Positions 53,808-63,094 of a DNA stretch of 64,000 bases are shown here, one piece after another (the stretch's first letter is position 1; each line of letters begins with the position of its first letter). The stretch spans positions 62,001 through 126,000 of the forward strand of contig NZ_JAAGUY010000012.1 of NCBI RefSeq assembly GCF_010868145.1, read 5' to 3'. The position numbers and the translations under genes are program-made. The notes beneath the pieces are model-generated. The model was not told the DNA's origin. It saw nothing but the letters and a program-made list of their open reading frames with translations, and ran no database searches. Origin of the DNA: Nocardia cyriacigeorgica. GTDB lineage: Bacteria; Actinomycetota; Actinomycetes; Mycobacteriales; Mycobacteriaceae.

Positions 53808-55028
53808 ATGAGCGACGAGCCGGATACCTATATCGGTCAACGGGTACGCCAGATACGCGCCCGGCGAGGCATCACTCAACAGGTGCTCGCCGATCGGGCG
53901 GGGATCAGTCGATCCGTGATCGCGAAGTATGAGGCCGGGCTCCGGCCGGTCGATTCGCGCCGCACCCTCTTGGCTCTTGCTCACGCACTCGGCTGCACAC
54001 TCGGCGACCTGACCGGACATGAGCAAGACCGAATGGACCCATCCGCAAACGGATTCCACACATCGGTGCCAGAAGTCGAGATCGCGTTGTGGTCAGCAGG
54101 CAACGTCACCCACACCGCGCCACCCCGCGGCCTGGACAAACTGGCGACCGCCGCGCAGCGGGCAGCAGAGCTGCGCATCGCGTGCGATTACGCCACGCTG
54201 GGGCCGATGCTCGCGCCGATGCTGACCGACTGCTACCGGCATATCCGGGATGGTGCTGATATCGACCGTGAACGTGCGTGGGACATCCTGTCCATGGCGG
54301 CGCACACCACGGCGGCAGCACTGAAAGCACGCGGGTACAGCGCACTGTCCTGGACGGCCGCGCAGGAGGCCGAGAACGCCGCGCGCAACATCGGCGGGAC
54401 GGCCGCCCTGGCCGCGACGGCATTCGCTCGTAGTCAGGTGCTCTTGTCGCGGCCCGGCTCACTGCCCGCCGCGCTGGAGCAGGCCGAAGGCACCGCCGAG
54501 CAGATCGCGGCCGATGTGCGCACGGTCGGCGAAGTCGAGACGTACGGGATGCTGCACCTACAAGCGTCGCTGGTGATGGCGGCAATGGGTGGCGACCCGG
54601 ACCCACACCTGGCGGAAGCGGCCGAACAAGCGGACAAGCTCGCCACCGCCCCGCAGGGAAAGTCGATCCTGCGCAATCCCACCTTCGGCCCGGCGAACGT
54701 AGCGTTATGGCGCATGAGCGCGGCCATGGAGCGGCGGGAGCCCGGCCAGGTGCTGGCGCTCGCCCCGACATTGAGCTCGGACGACCTGCCCGCCGAAGGC
54801 CGGCGCGCTCAGTATTTCGTGGAGATCGGTCGCGCGCACGCGATGCAGCGCAACTACCGCGAGTCTCTGCACGCCCTGCTGCGGGCCGAGCACACCGCGC
54901 CCCAGCATGTTCGGAACATGACCCACGTCCGTGAGCTCGTCGGCCACATGATGCGAACCGCGCGGCGTGACCTGACAACCGGCGACCTCGGCAAGCTCGC
55001 GCAGCGGGTCGGTGTCGTGCCCACCTGA
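53808..55028 (+). CDS. XRE-family regulator with TPR-like C-terminal domain
   Basis: 406 residues from ATG 53808. The helix-turn-helix (about 8-65) has QRVRQIRARRGITQQVLADR and SRSVIAKYEAGLRPVDSR. Residues about 90-400 are alpha-helical pairs resembling tetratricopeptide repeats (HTTAAALKARGYSALSWTAA, FVEIGRAHAMQRNYRESLHA). This architecture is abundant in Nocardia and Streptomyces, often in accessory regions beside small genes, and may sense peptides. Divergent gene and operator suggest a local target. Confidence 0.9.
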   Translation: MSDEPDTYIGQRVRQIRARRGITQQVLADRAGISRSVIAKYEAGLRPVDSRRTLLALAHALGCTLGDLTGHEQDRMDPSANGFHTSVPEVEIALWSAGNVTHTAPPRGLDKLATAAQRAAELRIACDYATLGPMLAPMLTDCYRHIRDGADIDRERAWDILSMAAHTTAAALKARGYSALSWTAAQEAENAARNIGGTAALAATAFARSQVLLSRPGSLPAALEQAEGTAEQIAADVRTVGEVETYGMLHLQASLVMAAMGGDPDPHLAEAAEQADKLATAPQGKSILRNPTFGPANVALWRMSAAMERREPGQVLALAPTLSSDDLPAEGRRAQYFVEIGRAHAMQRNYRESLHALLRAEHTAPQHVRNMTHVRELVGHMMRTARRDLTTGDLGKLAQRVGVVPT

Positions 55029-55125
55029 TCGCTGCCGCGCATGGTCGCCGACGAGGTTTCGGCGTGCCCGAAGGTCGAACGCGGAAGCCATTGCACCGGG
55101 AGGGAATTGCGGTGAGGATGGCGGG

Positions 55126-55566
55126 ATGAGCAAGGTTGCGGTGAGCACCGAACTGCCCATTGCCGCCGAGGATGCCTGTCGGCTGGCGCAGAAGCCGGAG
55201 ATGTTCGCCTTTGTGCTGCGGCCGATCATTCGGATGACCGGCCTGAACCTCCCCAACCGGCTCGAGGCAGGTGCATCGGGTTCGGCACGGATGTGGATTC
55301 TCGGCATCATCCCCGCCTGGACCCACCACTTGACCGTCGTGCGGCTGGAGCCCACCGAGATCTACACCAACGAGCACGGCGGCCCGGTGCGCGTCTGGAA
55401 CCATCGCCTCACCTTCACCCCGCTGGGTGAGAACCGATGCCGCTACACCGATGAGATCGAGCTCGAGGACGGCTGGCGCGCGTTCGGCCTGCGCCAGTTT
55501 GTTGCCTTGCTGTTCCGGCACCGCCAACGCCGCTGGCGCCAGTTCGCCCGCATCATCGCCGACTGA
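55126..55566 (+). CDS. SRPBCC/START-like hypothetical protein
   Basis: 146 residues from ATG 55126. N-terminal VAVSTELPIAAEDACRLAQK, a middle beta-rich part (YTNEHGGPVRVWNHRLTFTP), then CRYTDEIELEDGWRAF and a final helix rich in Arg match the SRPBCC (polyketide cyclase-like) fold common in actinobacteria. These proteins bind hydrophobic ligands. No catalytic residues or partner can be named. It converges on the ATPase gene with a clear terminator between. Confidence 0.65.
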   Translation: MSKVAVSTELPIAAEDACRLAQKPEMFAFVLRPIIRMTGLNLPNRLEAGASGSARMWILGIIPAWTHHLTVVRLEPTEIYTNEHGGPVRVWNHRLTFTPLGENRCRYTDEIELEDGWRAFGLRQFVALLFRHRQRRWRQFARIIAD

Positions 55567-55594
55567 TCGCCACAAGATCAGTCGCATCGACCGC

Positions 55595-55618
55595 GGGATA
55601 CGAGCCCGCTCGTATCCC
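55595..55618. terminator. Bidirectional terminator
   Basis: GGGATACGAG (55595-55604) and CTCGTATCCC (55609-55618) form a perfect 10-bp stem with a CCCG loop between converging genes. Confidence 0.8.
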
Positions 55619-55708
55619 CTCACCTGGGGACGAGGCGAAGCCGCCGAGATCCGCCGGTTCCTCGATCGGTTGCCGTGAAACGCAGCTCGCTACTTCATGC
55701 TCCGACGC

Positions 55709-57142
55709 TCAGCGCCAAGCGTCGACCAACTCCTCTGGCCCCCATACGGTCGCGAGCGGCAAATCGGCCTCGGCGCCCGATCGAGAAACCGCGACCAGCG
55801 GGGTACGCGTGCCCGTTCCCGGGACGGACAGCACCGCCCGCGCCAAGGCGTCGTAGTCGTGGCGGTCGAACGGGCGATCCTCGAGCCACTTGATCGAGCC
55901 GAGAAAATGCACCGCCCGGGCTGTTGGCTCCCGGTCGGCACCGATGAGGTCGATTTCCGGATTATTCTGGCGATTCCACCATCCGCCAATGGATTCGGTG
56001 GTCGGCCACCGGTCGTCAGGTAGCAGACGTAGTAGGGAGGCACGGATCAGTGGCTCGACAGCGCGGCCGCGCCATGTGGTCCACGATCGTTCGATGCGGT
56101 TGAGGGCGAGGTCGCCACGGCCACGCTCGATGAGCGGTATGCCTCGCTGCAGGAAGGCCAACCAGAATCGCAAGTAGGGGTCGGCAATTCGGTAGCGCTT
56201 GTTCCTGGTATCGGATTTCGTCGAAAGAGGCAGATCCGCTGCCACGATTCGCTTGGCTTGGAGCATGCTGAGCAGCGGCGTGAGGGTACCCGAAGGCAAG
56301 GCGCCATCACCACCCGCCTGGGCGGCGATGGTAGCGAACGTCCGCTCACCGGAACCGACTGCCTCGAGTACCGCGCGAGATCGTGTGGATTCAGGGAATT
56401 CACCAAGGAGTGATAGTTCCCCCGCCACCAGCAAGGGCGACAGCGGATTTGACGTTGCTGCCTGTAGAAAGTCGATCCTCGTCATTCCCGGCCGCCAGGA
56501 CTGCACGATCTCAGGGAACCCGCCGGTGATCAGATGCGCGTCCATGGCGGCTGCCGCGTCGAGACCGGTCATCGTTTGAACGTCGGCCAAGTTCAGCGGT
56601 TCGACCGCCATCTTTGTCGCCCGCCCGAAGAACGGACGGTCGCGGGACTGCAACGCCTCCATGACCGAGATGTCACTACCAACCAACACCAGCAGAACCG
56701 GCTTGGCCGACAGTTGACGGTCCCAGACGGCCTGCAGAGCGCCCTCGAACTCGCCATCCTGCTCGACCAGCCAGGGCACCTCATCGAGCACCGCGATGCT
56801 CGGAACATCTTCAGGGAGAGCAATGCTCAACGCACGCAGCGCTTGATTCCAATCGTTGGCCCGTAGGCCGTCGACGAGCTCCGCGCCACCGAGGGCCGAA
56901 TGCGCGATCGTGCCGACGAAATCCTCGCGCTCGGCCACGGGGTTACGACCGCGAGTGGCTTGAAAAACGAGGTAGGGCACATCCACGCGATCACAGAACT
57001 CCTGCAACAGACGTGACTTCCCAACGCGGCGGCGACCGGTCACAATCACCGCTCGTCCACGAGTAGCACCGGCCCCCTCGGTCACCACAGCCAGCTGCCC
57101 CGCCAGCAGGTCGAGGTCGGCACTCCTACCAGCGAATTTCAT
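55709..57142 (-). CDS. AAA-type ATPase with DUF234 C-terminal domain
   Basis: 477 residues from ATG 57142. Residues about 1-240 are an AAA ATPase of the archaeal ATPase/DUF234 type: FAGRSADLDLLAGQL, Walker A variant VTGRRRVGKSRLLQEF, Walker B IAVLDEVPWLVEQD, and sensor-like LVLVGSDISVMEAL. The C-terminal part has a winged-helix (RTFATIAAQAGGDGALPSGT) and a DUF234 nuclease-like end with NPEIDLIGADREP and IKWLEDRPFD, which fits the PD-(D/E)xK pattern. Function is unknown; such pairs are scattered and often on mobile DNA. Codon use is looser than neighbours. A palindrome and direct repeats sit just upstream. Confidence 0.88.
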   Translation of the reverse strand: MKFAGRSADLDLLAGQLAVVTEGAGATRGRAVIVTGRRRVGKSRLLQEFCDRVDVPYLVFQATRGRNPVAEREDFVGTIAHSALGGAELVDGLRANDWNQALRALSIALPEDVPSIAVLDEVPWLVEQDGEFEGALQAVWDRQLSAKPVLLVLVGSDISVMEALQSRDRPFFGRATKMAVEPLNLADVQTMTGLDAAAAMDAHLITGGFPEIVQSWRPGMTRIDFLQAATSNPLSPLLVAGELSLLGEFPESTRSRAVLEAVGSGERTFATIAAQAGGDGALPSGTLTPLLSMLQAKRIVAADLPLSTKSDTRNKRYRIADPYLRFWLAFLQRGIPLIERGRGDLALNRIERSWTTWRGRAVEPLIRASLLRLLPDDRWPTTESIGGWWNRQNNPEIDLIGADREPTARAVHFLGSIKWLEDRPFDRHDYDALARAVLSVPGTGTRTPLVAVSRSGAEADLPLATVWGPEELVDAWR

Positions 57143-57168
57143 TGGTCGACCTCCTGGACCTGGCAGAT

Positions 57169-57204
57169 CTTACGTAGATGGCTTCTTACGTAGATTCAAT
57201 CTAC
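57169..57204. repeat. Direct repeats and 15-bp palindrome upstream of DUF234 ATPase
   Basis: CTTACGTAGAT occurs at 57169-57179 and 57185-57195, and the second copy runs into the perfect palindrome GTAGATT-C-AATCTAC (57190-57204). The cluster starts 26 bp upstream of the ATPase start. It looks like an operator of two or three half-sites; the regulator is unknown. Confidence 0.55.
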
Positions 57205-57354
57205 CTAAAATCGGAGTAGCTGGCCAAACCGTGTCGCGAATCGGCATGAGCCCGGTTCCTGCGACCGAGTCCGGCACGCTCGGCCGAAAGCCATGCGACG
57301 CCTCGGCCAGGCGCCCGATCCGGAACCGGCGCCGAACTAGACGCCGCTTCCTGT

Positions 57355-58314
57355 TCACAGCGGCGAACGCACGACCTCCGCTACCCAATCGGCATTGGGT
57401 TCGATCGCATACGGCTTGGTCGATCCACGGTCGGTCCAGCTCGGTTCGAGGAAGGTCTCGGCGGCCCAACATGTGTGCCGGTAGAACCAGCAGTGGTCGG
57501 CGGTGGTCGCCACATCGGCCTTGCGGACGATGATCCAGCCGCTGCCGTCGGCGCGCAGGCAGTGGCTGCGGCCGTCGTCCGGGCACTCCTGCGGGGTGAA
57601 ACCGGCGGCCTTGTTCAGGACCTCGGGCTTGCCGTTGTTCTCGTTCTCACCGGCCAGCACTCGTAGGCGGTTCACCGGGAGGACCGAGGGCATATCGCCG
57701 CCGTAGCCGGTGGTCCACACCGCGCGTACTCGCCGATCGTGGTTGGGGGCCAAGTGGGAGACTGCCCCGCCTTGGCTGTGCCCCCAGGTCGCGATACCGA
57801 GATCGCAGTCGACGGTGTCGAGCGCGCAGGCGGTCCGGAGCAGGCTACGCGGTTCGTGCGGCGCGAACAGGCAGCGAGTCTGGTTTCCGTGGTCGCTGGC
57901 CAGGGCGAGCACGGTGTTGTCGTAATCGACCATGAGCGCGACGAAGCCGCGGCGGGCCATCGCCTCGGTGACGGCGTTCGCGGCTGGAATGTTGTCCCGG
58001 AGGTCGGTCTCCGGGTCCTTGCCGAAATTGGTTCCGACGAAGTACAGGAACAACGGGTGACGCCGGCCATCCGCAGGCTCGAATCCGCGCGTCTGATACT
58101 CCCGCCGGCAATCGGCACTGTTGTCCACGGTCCCGGCGTAGGCGGGCGGAGCCGCGATCTGCCGCACCGCATCCGGGTTCTGCGCCGAGGACACCCCCAC
58201 TGGACCGGAGCAGCCCAGAAGCAGCGCAACCAGACCCAAGAGGATCACCCGCCACCACGGCCACCGGTGCGTTCGATCTCGCGAATCGCCGTCCGACGTC
58301 AGTTCGATCGCCAC
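57355..58314 (-). CDS. Secreted alpha/beta hydrolase
   Basis: 319 residues from GTG 58314. The N-terminus has a charged start, a hydrophobic helix (about 22-37) and an LLGCS lipobox-like end, so it may be a lipoprotein or secreted. The hydrolase core has the nucleophile elbow ATWGHSQGGAVSHLAPNHDR near residue 180, and the last third holds several cysteines (ECPDDGRSHCLR, HCWFYRHTCW) suggesting disulfide bonds outside the cell. Substrate is unknown; cutinase-like or PHA-type esterase action is possible. Confidence 0.8.
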   Translation of the reverse strand: MAIELTSDGDSRDRTHRWPWWRVILLGLVALLLGCSGPVGVSSAQNPDAVRQIAAPPAYAGTVDNSADCRREYQTRGFEPADGRRHPLFLYFVGTNFGKDPETDLRDNIPAANAVTEAMARRGFVALMVDYDNTVLALASDHGNQTRCLFAPHEPRSLLRTACALDTVDCDLGIATWGHSQGGAVSHLAPNHDRRVRAVWTTGYGGDMPSVLPVNRLRVLAGENENNGKPEVLNKAAGFTPQECPDDGRSHCLRADGSGWIIVRKADVATTADHCWFYRHTCWAAETFLEPSWTDRGSTKPYAIEPNADWVAEVVRSPL

Positions 58315-58456
58315 GCCCCCGAGCGTAGTTGGGCAGGCCCAGGAGTTTCGGTCCCACGCCGAAAGGCCGGACCCCGTGCAGATTCGGAGCTCGGCGCGCT
58401 CCGCCCAGCGGATACCCTGATTCCTGCCCAGGCGCCTCGCGCAAGATTCATCCCGA

Positions 58457-59755
58457 CTACACCGGCCTCGGCAGGAATCCGGTGTCGATGAAGTAGTCGA
58501 TATGGCGGTCGATGAGGTCGGCTGTCATCGGTGGACACACGATTCCGGATCCGGACAGTGCCTGCCTGGTATTCGCCTCGTCCCAGGTCGGACGGTGTCG
58601 GGCGAATGTCGCTCGCTCCCCCAGGATCAGGGCCTTGGCAAGGTCGCGGTCCGTACCGGCGGTCACCGCGAGCCGGGCGGCCAATTCCGTCGCGGGCGTG
58701 AGGTCGATATCGAAGCCCTTGCCGCGCAGCCGCTCCCAGACGGTGTCGAGGGGCAGCGAGGTGCGATTGACCAGATGATGAACCTCGGCGTCGGCACCGG
58801 TTCTCATGATGCGCACGATCGCCGCGGCCACGTAATCCGCGGGCACCAAGCTCAATTCGGTACCGCGGGTCGGCGGTACGCCGCCCAGCAGCACCGCCGC
58901 ACGGATCAGCAGCCAGGCAGCGTCATCCGGGCTGGTGGCGCCCGTTCGTGAACTGCCACAGATCCGGTCGGGACGGTAGATGACGGTCGGCAGGCCACGC
59001 TCGGCGGCGCGTGCCATCAACTCCTCACCCACCCATTTGCTCAGGACGTAGCCATTACCGGTGAGCACGTCGGGACCTGGGCGCGACGCTTCGAGCACGG
59101 TGAGTCGTGGCCTGGTGACCGTCGCCGAACCGACCGACGTGGTGGAGACGAAATGCACGGGTTTGCTTCGCCCCGTGCAGGCGAAGCGCAGTATCGATTC
59201 GGTGCCGGTGACGTTGGCTGCGCGGAGTCGCGCGTATGGCTCGGCGTGATTGACCCGCGCACCGTTGTGGACGACAACGTCGACCTCGGTGCACTGCGTT
59301 CGATACGCGGCAGCCGCGAGGCCGAATCGCGGTTCGGTCAGATTGCCCGGCACTGCCACCACCCGCGCCGCGATATCCGGATGCCAGAGCCGGTATCTCC
59401 GCAGCGCGTCCATGATCCTGAGGTGTGCCGCCGTCGAGTCGGCGGCCCGGACCAGACAGCGGATCTCCGCGTCCGTATGTCGCGCCAATTGCCACACCAG
59501 ATGGGCGCCGAGGAACCCTGCCGCCCCGGTGACGAAGACAGCGCGCGGATCGGCAACGCCGGACGGAATCTGTGCTTCCGGCACGATCGTGGCATCGAGT
59601 TCGGCATCAGCACCGATCTCTGCGGCGGGGCGAGCGCGAGCGTTCAGGCGTGGGATCTTATTCGGCCCCGCCAGCTCGGTGATCGAACGCGGACGTCCTG
59701 CGAAGCCGAATCGGCCTGTTATCGCCGATATCGGCCGACCCGGCTGAGGATGCAC
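58457..59755 (-). CDS. Stand-alone thioester-reductase-type extended SDR
   Basis: 432 residues from GTG 59755 (no strong ribosome site; a later start is possible). A 60-residue leader is followed by ELDATIVPEAQIPSGVADPR, the kind of linker that joins carrier and reductase domains in Lys2/NRPS-type enzymes. Then come the NADP loop FVTGAAGFLGAHLVWQLARH, VVHNGARVNHAEPYARLRAA and the active-site YVLSKWVGEEL. Such domains release aldehydes or alcohols from carrier-bound acids. No carrier or adenylation domain is fused, so the substrate would be provided in trans or be an acyl-CoA. Confidence 0.82.
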   Translation of the reverse strand: MHPQPGRPISAITGRFGFAGRPRSITELAGPNKIPRLNARARPAAEIGADAELDATIVPEAQIPSGVADPRAVFVTGAAGFLGAHLVWQLARHTDAEIRCLVRAADSTAAHLRIMDALRRYRLWHPDIAARVVAVPGNLTEPRFGLAAAAYRTQCTEVDVVVHNGARVNHAEPYARLRAANVTGTESILRFACTGRSKPVHFVSTTSVGSATVTRPRLTVLEASRPGPDVLTGNGYVLSKWVGEELMARAAERGLPTVIYRPDRICGSSRTGATSPDDAAWLLIRAAVLLGGVPPTRGTELSLVPADYVAAAIVRIMRTGADAEVHHLVNRTSLPLDTVWERLRGKGFDIDLTPATELAARLAVTAGTDRDLAKALILGERATFARHRPTWDEANTRQALSGSGIVCPPMTADLIDRHIDYFIDTGFLPRPV

Positions 59756-59854
59756 GAAATGAGCGTAGCCAGATTTGGGCTGGTATCCGCGCCCGAAATT
59801 ATGGGGCCGGTATCTTTCGGGTCCCCGGTCGGGACGGCGTTTCGTCGCGCGGCG

Positions 59855-61135
59855 CTACCGCAGCGTCGGGCTCCGCTCGGCCACCACTTCGTCGGGTCCG
59901 GTGACCGACTCCGGTTCCGCGCGTTGTTCCGCCCGGCGCGCGAACGCGATCCAGCCCAGCATCAGCAGCGCCACCCACACGTAGGCATCACCGACGACGT
60001 GCTGGCCGATCGACCAGCTCAGTTCGCGGTCCTCGCCCTGCGGGACCTGCTCATGCGGTGCGTAGTAGAACACCCACGCGATGGCGATCACCGACAGGTA
60101 GCAGGCGATCGCGGCGTTGCGGGGCAGCCTGCCCGCGTAGGCGACCATGACCAGCAGACCGGGCGCCACCCACACCCAGTGGTGCGACCAGGAGATCGGC
60201 GATACCAGCAAGGCGAGCAGCGCGTTGGCGTACAGCGCCAACGGCGGCACGTCCGCGACCTTGCGCATGATCGCGTAGACCACGACCAGAGCTGCTGCGG
60301 CCAATACCAGCCACAGCGCGGTGAACGCGATTCCGGAGATGCCGAAGCGGGCCAGCACGCCCTGGATCGACTGGTTGGTATGGAAGACCGAACCGGACAG
60401 CCCGGACATGTTTCCACCGCCGAACCAGTAGTCGAACGACTCGCGCGGCAGCACCGCGAAGGCGAGCGCGGTGACCGTGGCGCCGGTGGCGGCGGCGGTG
60501 ATGGCGGCCTTGTAGTCCTTGCGGACCAGGAAGTACAGCACGAACGCGGCAGGCGTCAGCTTGATCGCCGCGGCGATGCCGACCAGCACGCCGCGCGGCC
60601 ATTTGGTCTTCTCGGTGAGGCAGTCGGCCGCGACGAGGCCCATGAGGATCAGGTTCACCTGGCCGAAGTCCAGCGTCGAGACCGTCGGCTCGAGCAGCAA
60701 CGTCAGCGGCAGCGCGGTCGCCGCCGCCCACCAGCCGAGACCACGGTGCTGCGGCCACATCCTCCTGGCCACCAGGAACAGGGTGAGTGCGAGCGCGGCG
60801 ACGGAGACCGTGAAGTAGCTGACCACCGCCGCACTCCATGGCAGCAGCGCGAATGGCGACAGCGCCAGGGCCGCGAAGGGCGGATAGATGAACGGCAACC
60901 CGATCCCGAACGAGGTCTCGGGCAGCTCGCCGTACATGTCACCGCCGTCGCGGAGAGTGTCGATGCCGATCCGGTAGACCTCGAGGTCGATGAAGCCACG
61001 GGAGATGTGGTCCGACAGCCAAAAGGCGACGGCGATCGCGAGCAGCACCGGAATACACCACGGCACTACCCTGGACCAGCGTGTGGGCAACGTAAGCAGA
61101 CTCCGTGTCATAAAGGATGTGTGTTGTCTCGCCAT
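59855..61135 (-). CDS. GT87 polyprenyl-phosphate mannosyltransferase-like protein
   Basis: 426 residues from ATG 61135; ATG 61111 (MTRSLLTLPTRW) is an equally possible start. It has about ten membrane spans. The first outside loop holds the likely catalytic acid in GFIDLEVYRIGIDTLRDGG, and GLPFIYPPFAALALSPFALL and LDFGQVNLILMGLVAADCL are conserved in the mycobacterial alpha-mannosyltransferases of the PimE/Rv2181 group. SPISWSHHWVWVAPGLLVM is another family block. It probably adds alpha-mannose to PIM, lipomannan or lipoarabinomannan outside the membrane. The exact linkage cannot be read. Confidence 0.85.
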   Translation of the reverse strand: MARQHTSFMTRSLLTLPTRWSRVVPWCIPVLLAIAVAFWLSDHISRGFIDLEVYRIGIDTLRDGGDMYGELPETSFGIGLPFIYPPFAALALSPFALLPWSAAVVSYFTVSVAALALTLFLVARRMWPQHRGLGWWAAATALPLTLLLEPTVSTLDFGQVNLILMGLVAADCLTEKTKWPRGVLVGIAAAIKLTPAAFVLYFLVRKDYKAAITAAATGATVTALAFAVLPRESFDYWFGGGNMSGLSGSVFHTNQSIQGVLARFGISGIAFTALWLVLAAAALVVVYAIMRKVADVPPLALYANALLALLVSPISWSHHWVWVAPGLLVMVAYAGRLPRNAAIACYLSVIAIAWVFYYAPHEQVPQGEDRELSWSIGQHVVGDAYVWVALLMLGWIAFARRAEQRAEPESVTGPDEVVAERSPTLR

Positions 61136-61397
61136 GGACTCGGCTGGGCGTCGATCCCGGTCGATCCGGCGGCACGGTGTGCTCGGATTCCGACCACCTC
61201 CCCACTGCTCGACGACCCCGGCAACCTTACACAAACGCGGCCGATCGATGGGAAGGAGGTGTGTCCGGCCCGCCACAGCGCGACGGGGCCGCGCTCATGG
61301 GCGACGAAGGCGCCGAATCCGGGTTGCCGCGGGAGCGAACGGGTCGACGGCCCGCAACCACATCGCTCGGACCTGGGCCGATCATCGCCCGTCCGCA

Positions 61398-63023
61398 TCA
61401 GGTCAGCCCGTGCTCGTAGGCGAACGCGGCCGCCGCGGTACGTGAGGTGACATCGAGCTTGGTGAAGATATTGGACAGGTGCCGCGCCACCGTCTTCTCA
61501 CTGAGCACGAGCGCGGACGCGATCTCGGGATTGCTGCGTCCGGCCGCCACCAGACGCAGCACCTCGAGCTCACGGGCCGACAGGCCACCCGGCGCACGTG
61601 GGGTCAGCAGAGCCGACACCTCGCGTTCGGCCGGCGCGGCCCCCAATTCGGCGAAGACGCGGCGCGCGGCCGCGAATTCTGATCGGGCCGAATCCTCATC
61701 GCCCAGCGCTCGCAAAGCACGACCGATATCGACCCGGCACCGCGCGGTCTCGTAGGGAGCGCCGAGCTCACTCCAGATGCGGACCGCGTGGCGTAGCTGC
61801 GGCACGGCCACAGCGCAGTCGGCGCGTGCGGTCGCGACACACCCGGTGGCCCGCGCCGCCATCGCCCGCAGCGGAGCGCAACCGAAGCTCGCGGCGATCT
61901 CCGCCAACTCGGCGCTCAGCGCCGCGGCCTCCTCTGTCTCCCCTGCCGCGAGCAGGATGTCGATCGCCGCGGGCAGTCGCTGGCAGCGATGCACCGGGTC
62001 CGCCGCTTCGGCGACCAATCGCCGCACCGCTGCCAACGCAGCGCTGGTACGGCCACGAATCGACCAGAGCAGCGCCAGCCCCGGCTGCGGCTCATGGCCG
62101 TAATCGGTCGCCCCGGTGTACGCATCGTCGGCCTCATCGAAGGCTCCGCGAATACGCAGTACGTCACCGCGCTCGGCCAGCGCCAGGCCGGCGGCGGCCG
62201 GTGACTGGGCCACGAGATAGCGGCGGACTGCCAGCCCGAACTCCTCCAAGGCGGCGTCGTAAGCGCCGTGCAGCCGCATCAGCTGCCCGCGGTGCACCGC
62301 GCATTGGCCGGTGAACAACACCAGGCCGGGCTGGTCGGCGCACCAATTCGTCAACGCCACCGTCCATTGCTCGGCCCGGCCCAGGTCCGAGATCTCCTGG
62401 CATCCCTCGATCATCGTGCAGTAGATGTGACCGGCGAACATCGTCGATACGCCACCGGCGGCGATGCACGCCATCGCCTCGTCCATCAGGGCGAGCCCTT
62501 CGCGCACCCGCCCGGTGTACAACGCCAGCCTGCCGTGCGCGGACAGACCCATGGCGGTCAACTCGGGGGCGTCGAATCGGCGGCCGTAGTCGGTGACGTT
62601 CTCGGCGCATTCGGCCGCGGCCGGGAATTCCCCGGCGAAGACATGCCTCAACATCACGGCCACCAGGATGTAGCCGCGTTCGACCACATCCCCCGGCACC
62701 TGGTCGAGCAATCGCCGCGCCCGCCCCACCCAGCCGCCGGAGACCGCCGATTCACCGGCCATCAGCAGGGTCTGTGCCAACCAGAACGCGCATCGCACGG
62801 CGGCGAGCCGATTCCCGTCGTCCAATTGCAGCTGGTACGCGCGCTGCATGGCTTGGATGCTGTCGTTGGTGTGGCCGGTCAGATAGGCCGCAGTAGCGAG
62901 CCTGGCGAAATCATCGCCGCGTAAGGCGTCGGCGTCCGACTCCGACAGCGCCTCGAACGCCGCCACCCATTCCCGGCGCTCGTAGGCCTCACGAGCCTGT
63001 CGCAAGCTGTCGACAACGCTCAT
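61398..63023 (-). CDS. TPR-containing LuxR family regulator
   Basis: 541 residues from ATG 63023. Residues 1 to about 460 are helical repeats of the TPR type ([60 protein letters not shown]) without an ATPase domain, so this is not a LAL regulator. The C-terminal LuxR helix-turn-helix (about 470-535) has [20 protein letters not shown] and [20 protein letters not shown]. It is 71 bp downstream of the flavin monooxygenase gene on the same strand, and may regulate it. The signal is unknown. Confidence 0.92.
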   Translation of the reverse strand: MSVVDSLRQAREAYERREWVAAFEALSESDADALRGDDFARLATAAYLTGHTNDSIQAMQRAYQLQLDDGNRLAAVRCAFWLAQTLLMAGESAVSGGWVGRARRLLDQVPGDVVERGYILVAVMLRHVFAGEFPAAAECAENVTDYGRRFDAPELTAMGLSAHGRLALYTGRVREGLALMDEAMACIAAGGVSTMFAGHIYCTMIEGCQEISDLGRAEQWTVALTNWCADQPGLVLFTGQCAVHRGQLMRLHGAYDAALEEFGLAVRRYLVAQSPAAAGLALAERGDVLRIRGAFDEADDAYTGATDYGHEPQPGLALLWSIRGRTSAALAAVRRLVAEAADPVHRCQRLPAAIDILLAAGETEEAAALSAELAEIAASFGCAPLRAMAARATGCVATARADCAVAVPQLRHAVRIWSELGAPYETARCRVDIGRALRALGDEDSARSEFAAARRVFAELGAAPAEREVSALLTPRAPGGLSARELEVLRLVAAGRSNPEIASALVLSEKTVARHLSNIFTKLDVTSRTAAAAFAYEHGLT

Positions 63024-63094
63024 CGCGCATCACCTGTTACGGGACAATACGCGCAGTTCGGAGCTGAACACATCCCGTCCCCATCCGGGTGATC

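Noticed and set aside
52772-57500. Integration site duplication (second copy of the tRNA-Val 3' end)
   Set aside because: No repeat of the T-arm/acceptor sequence was found downstream in the window, and no integrase gene is present.
59153-61450. A 765-codon plus-strand open frame
   Set aside because: It is antisense to the thioester-reductase-like and GT87 genes, both of which have strong family motifs; the frame has no protein-like pattern.
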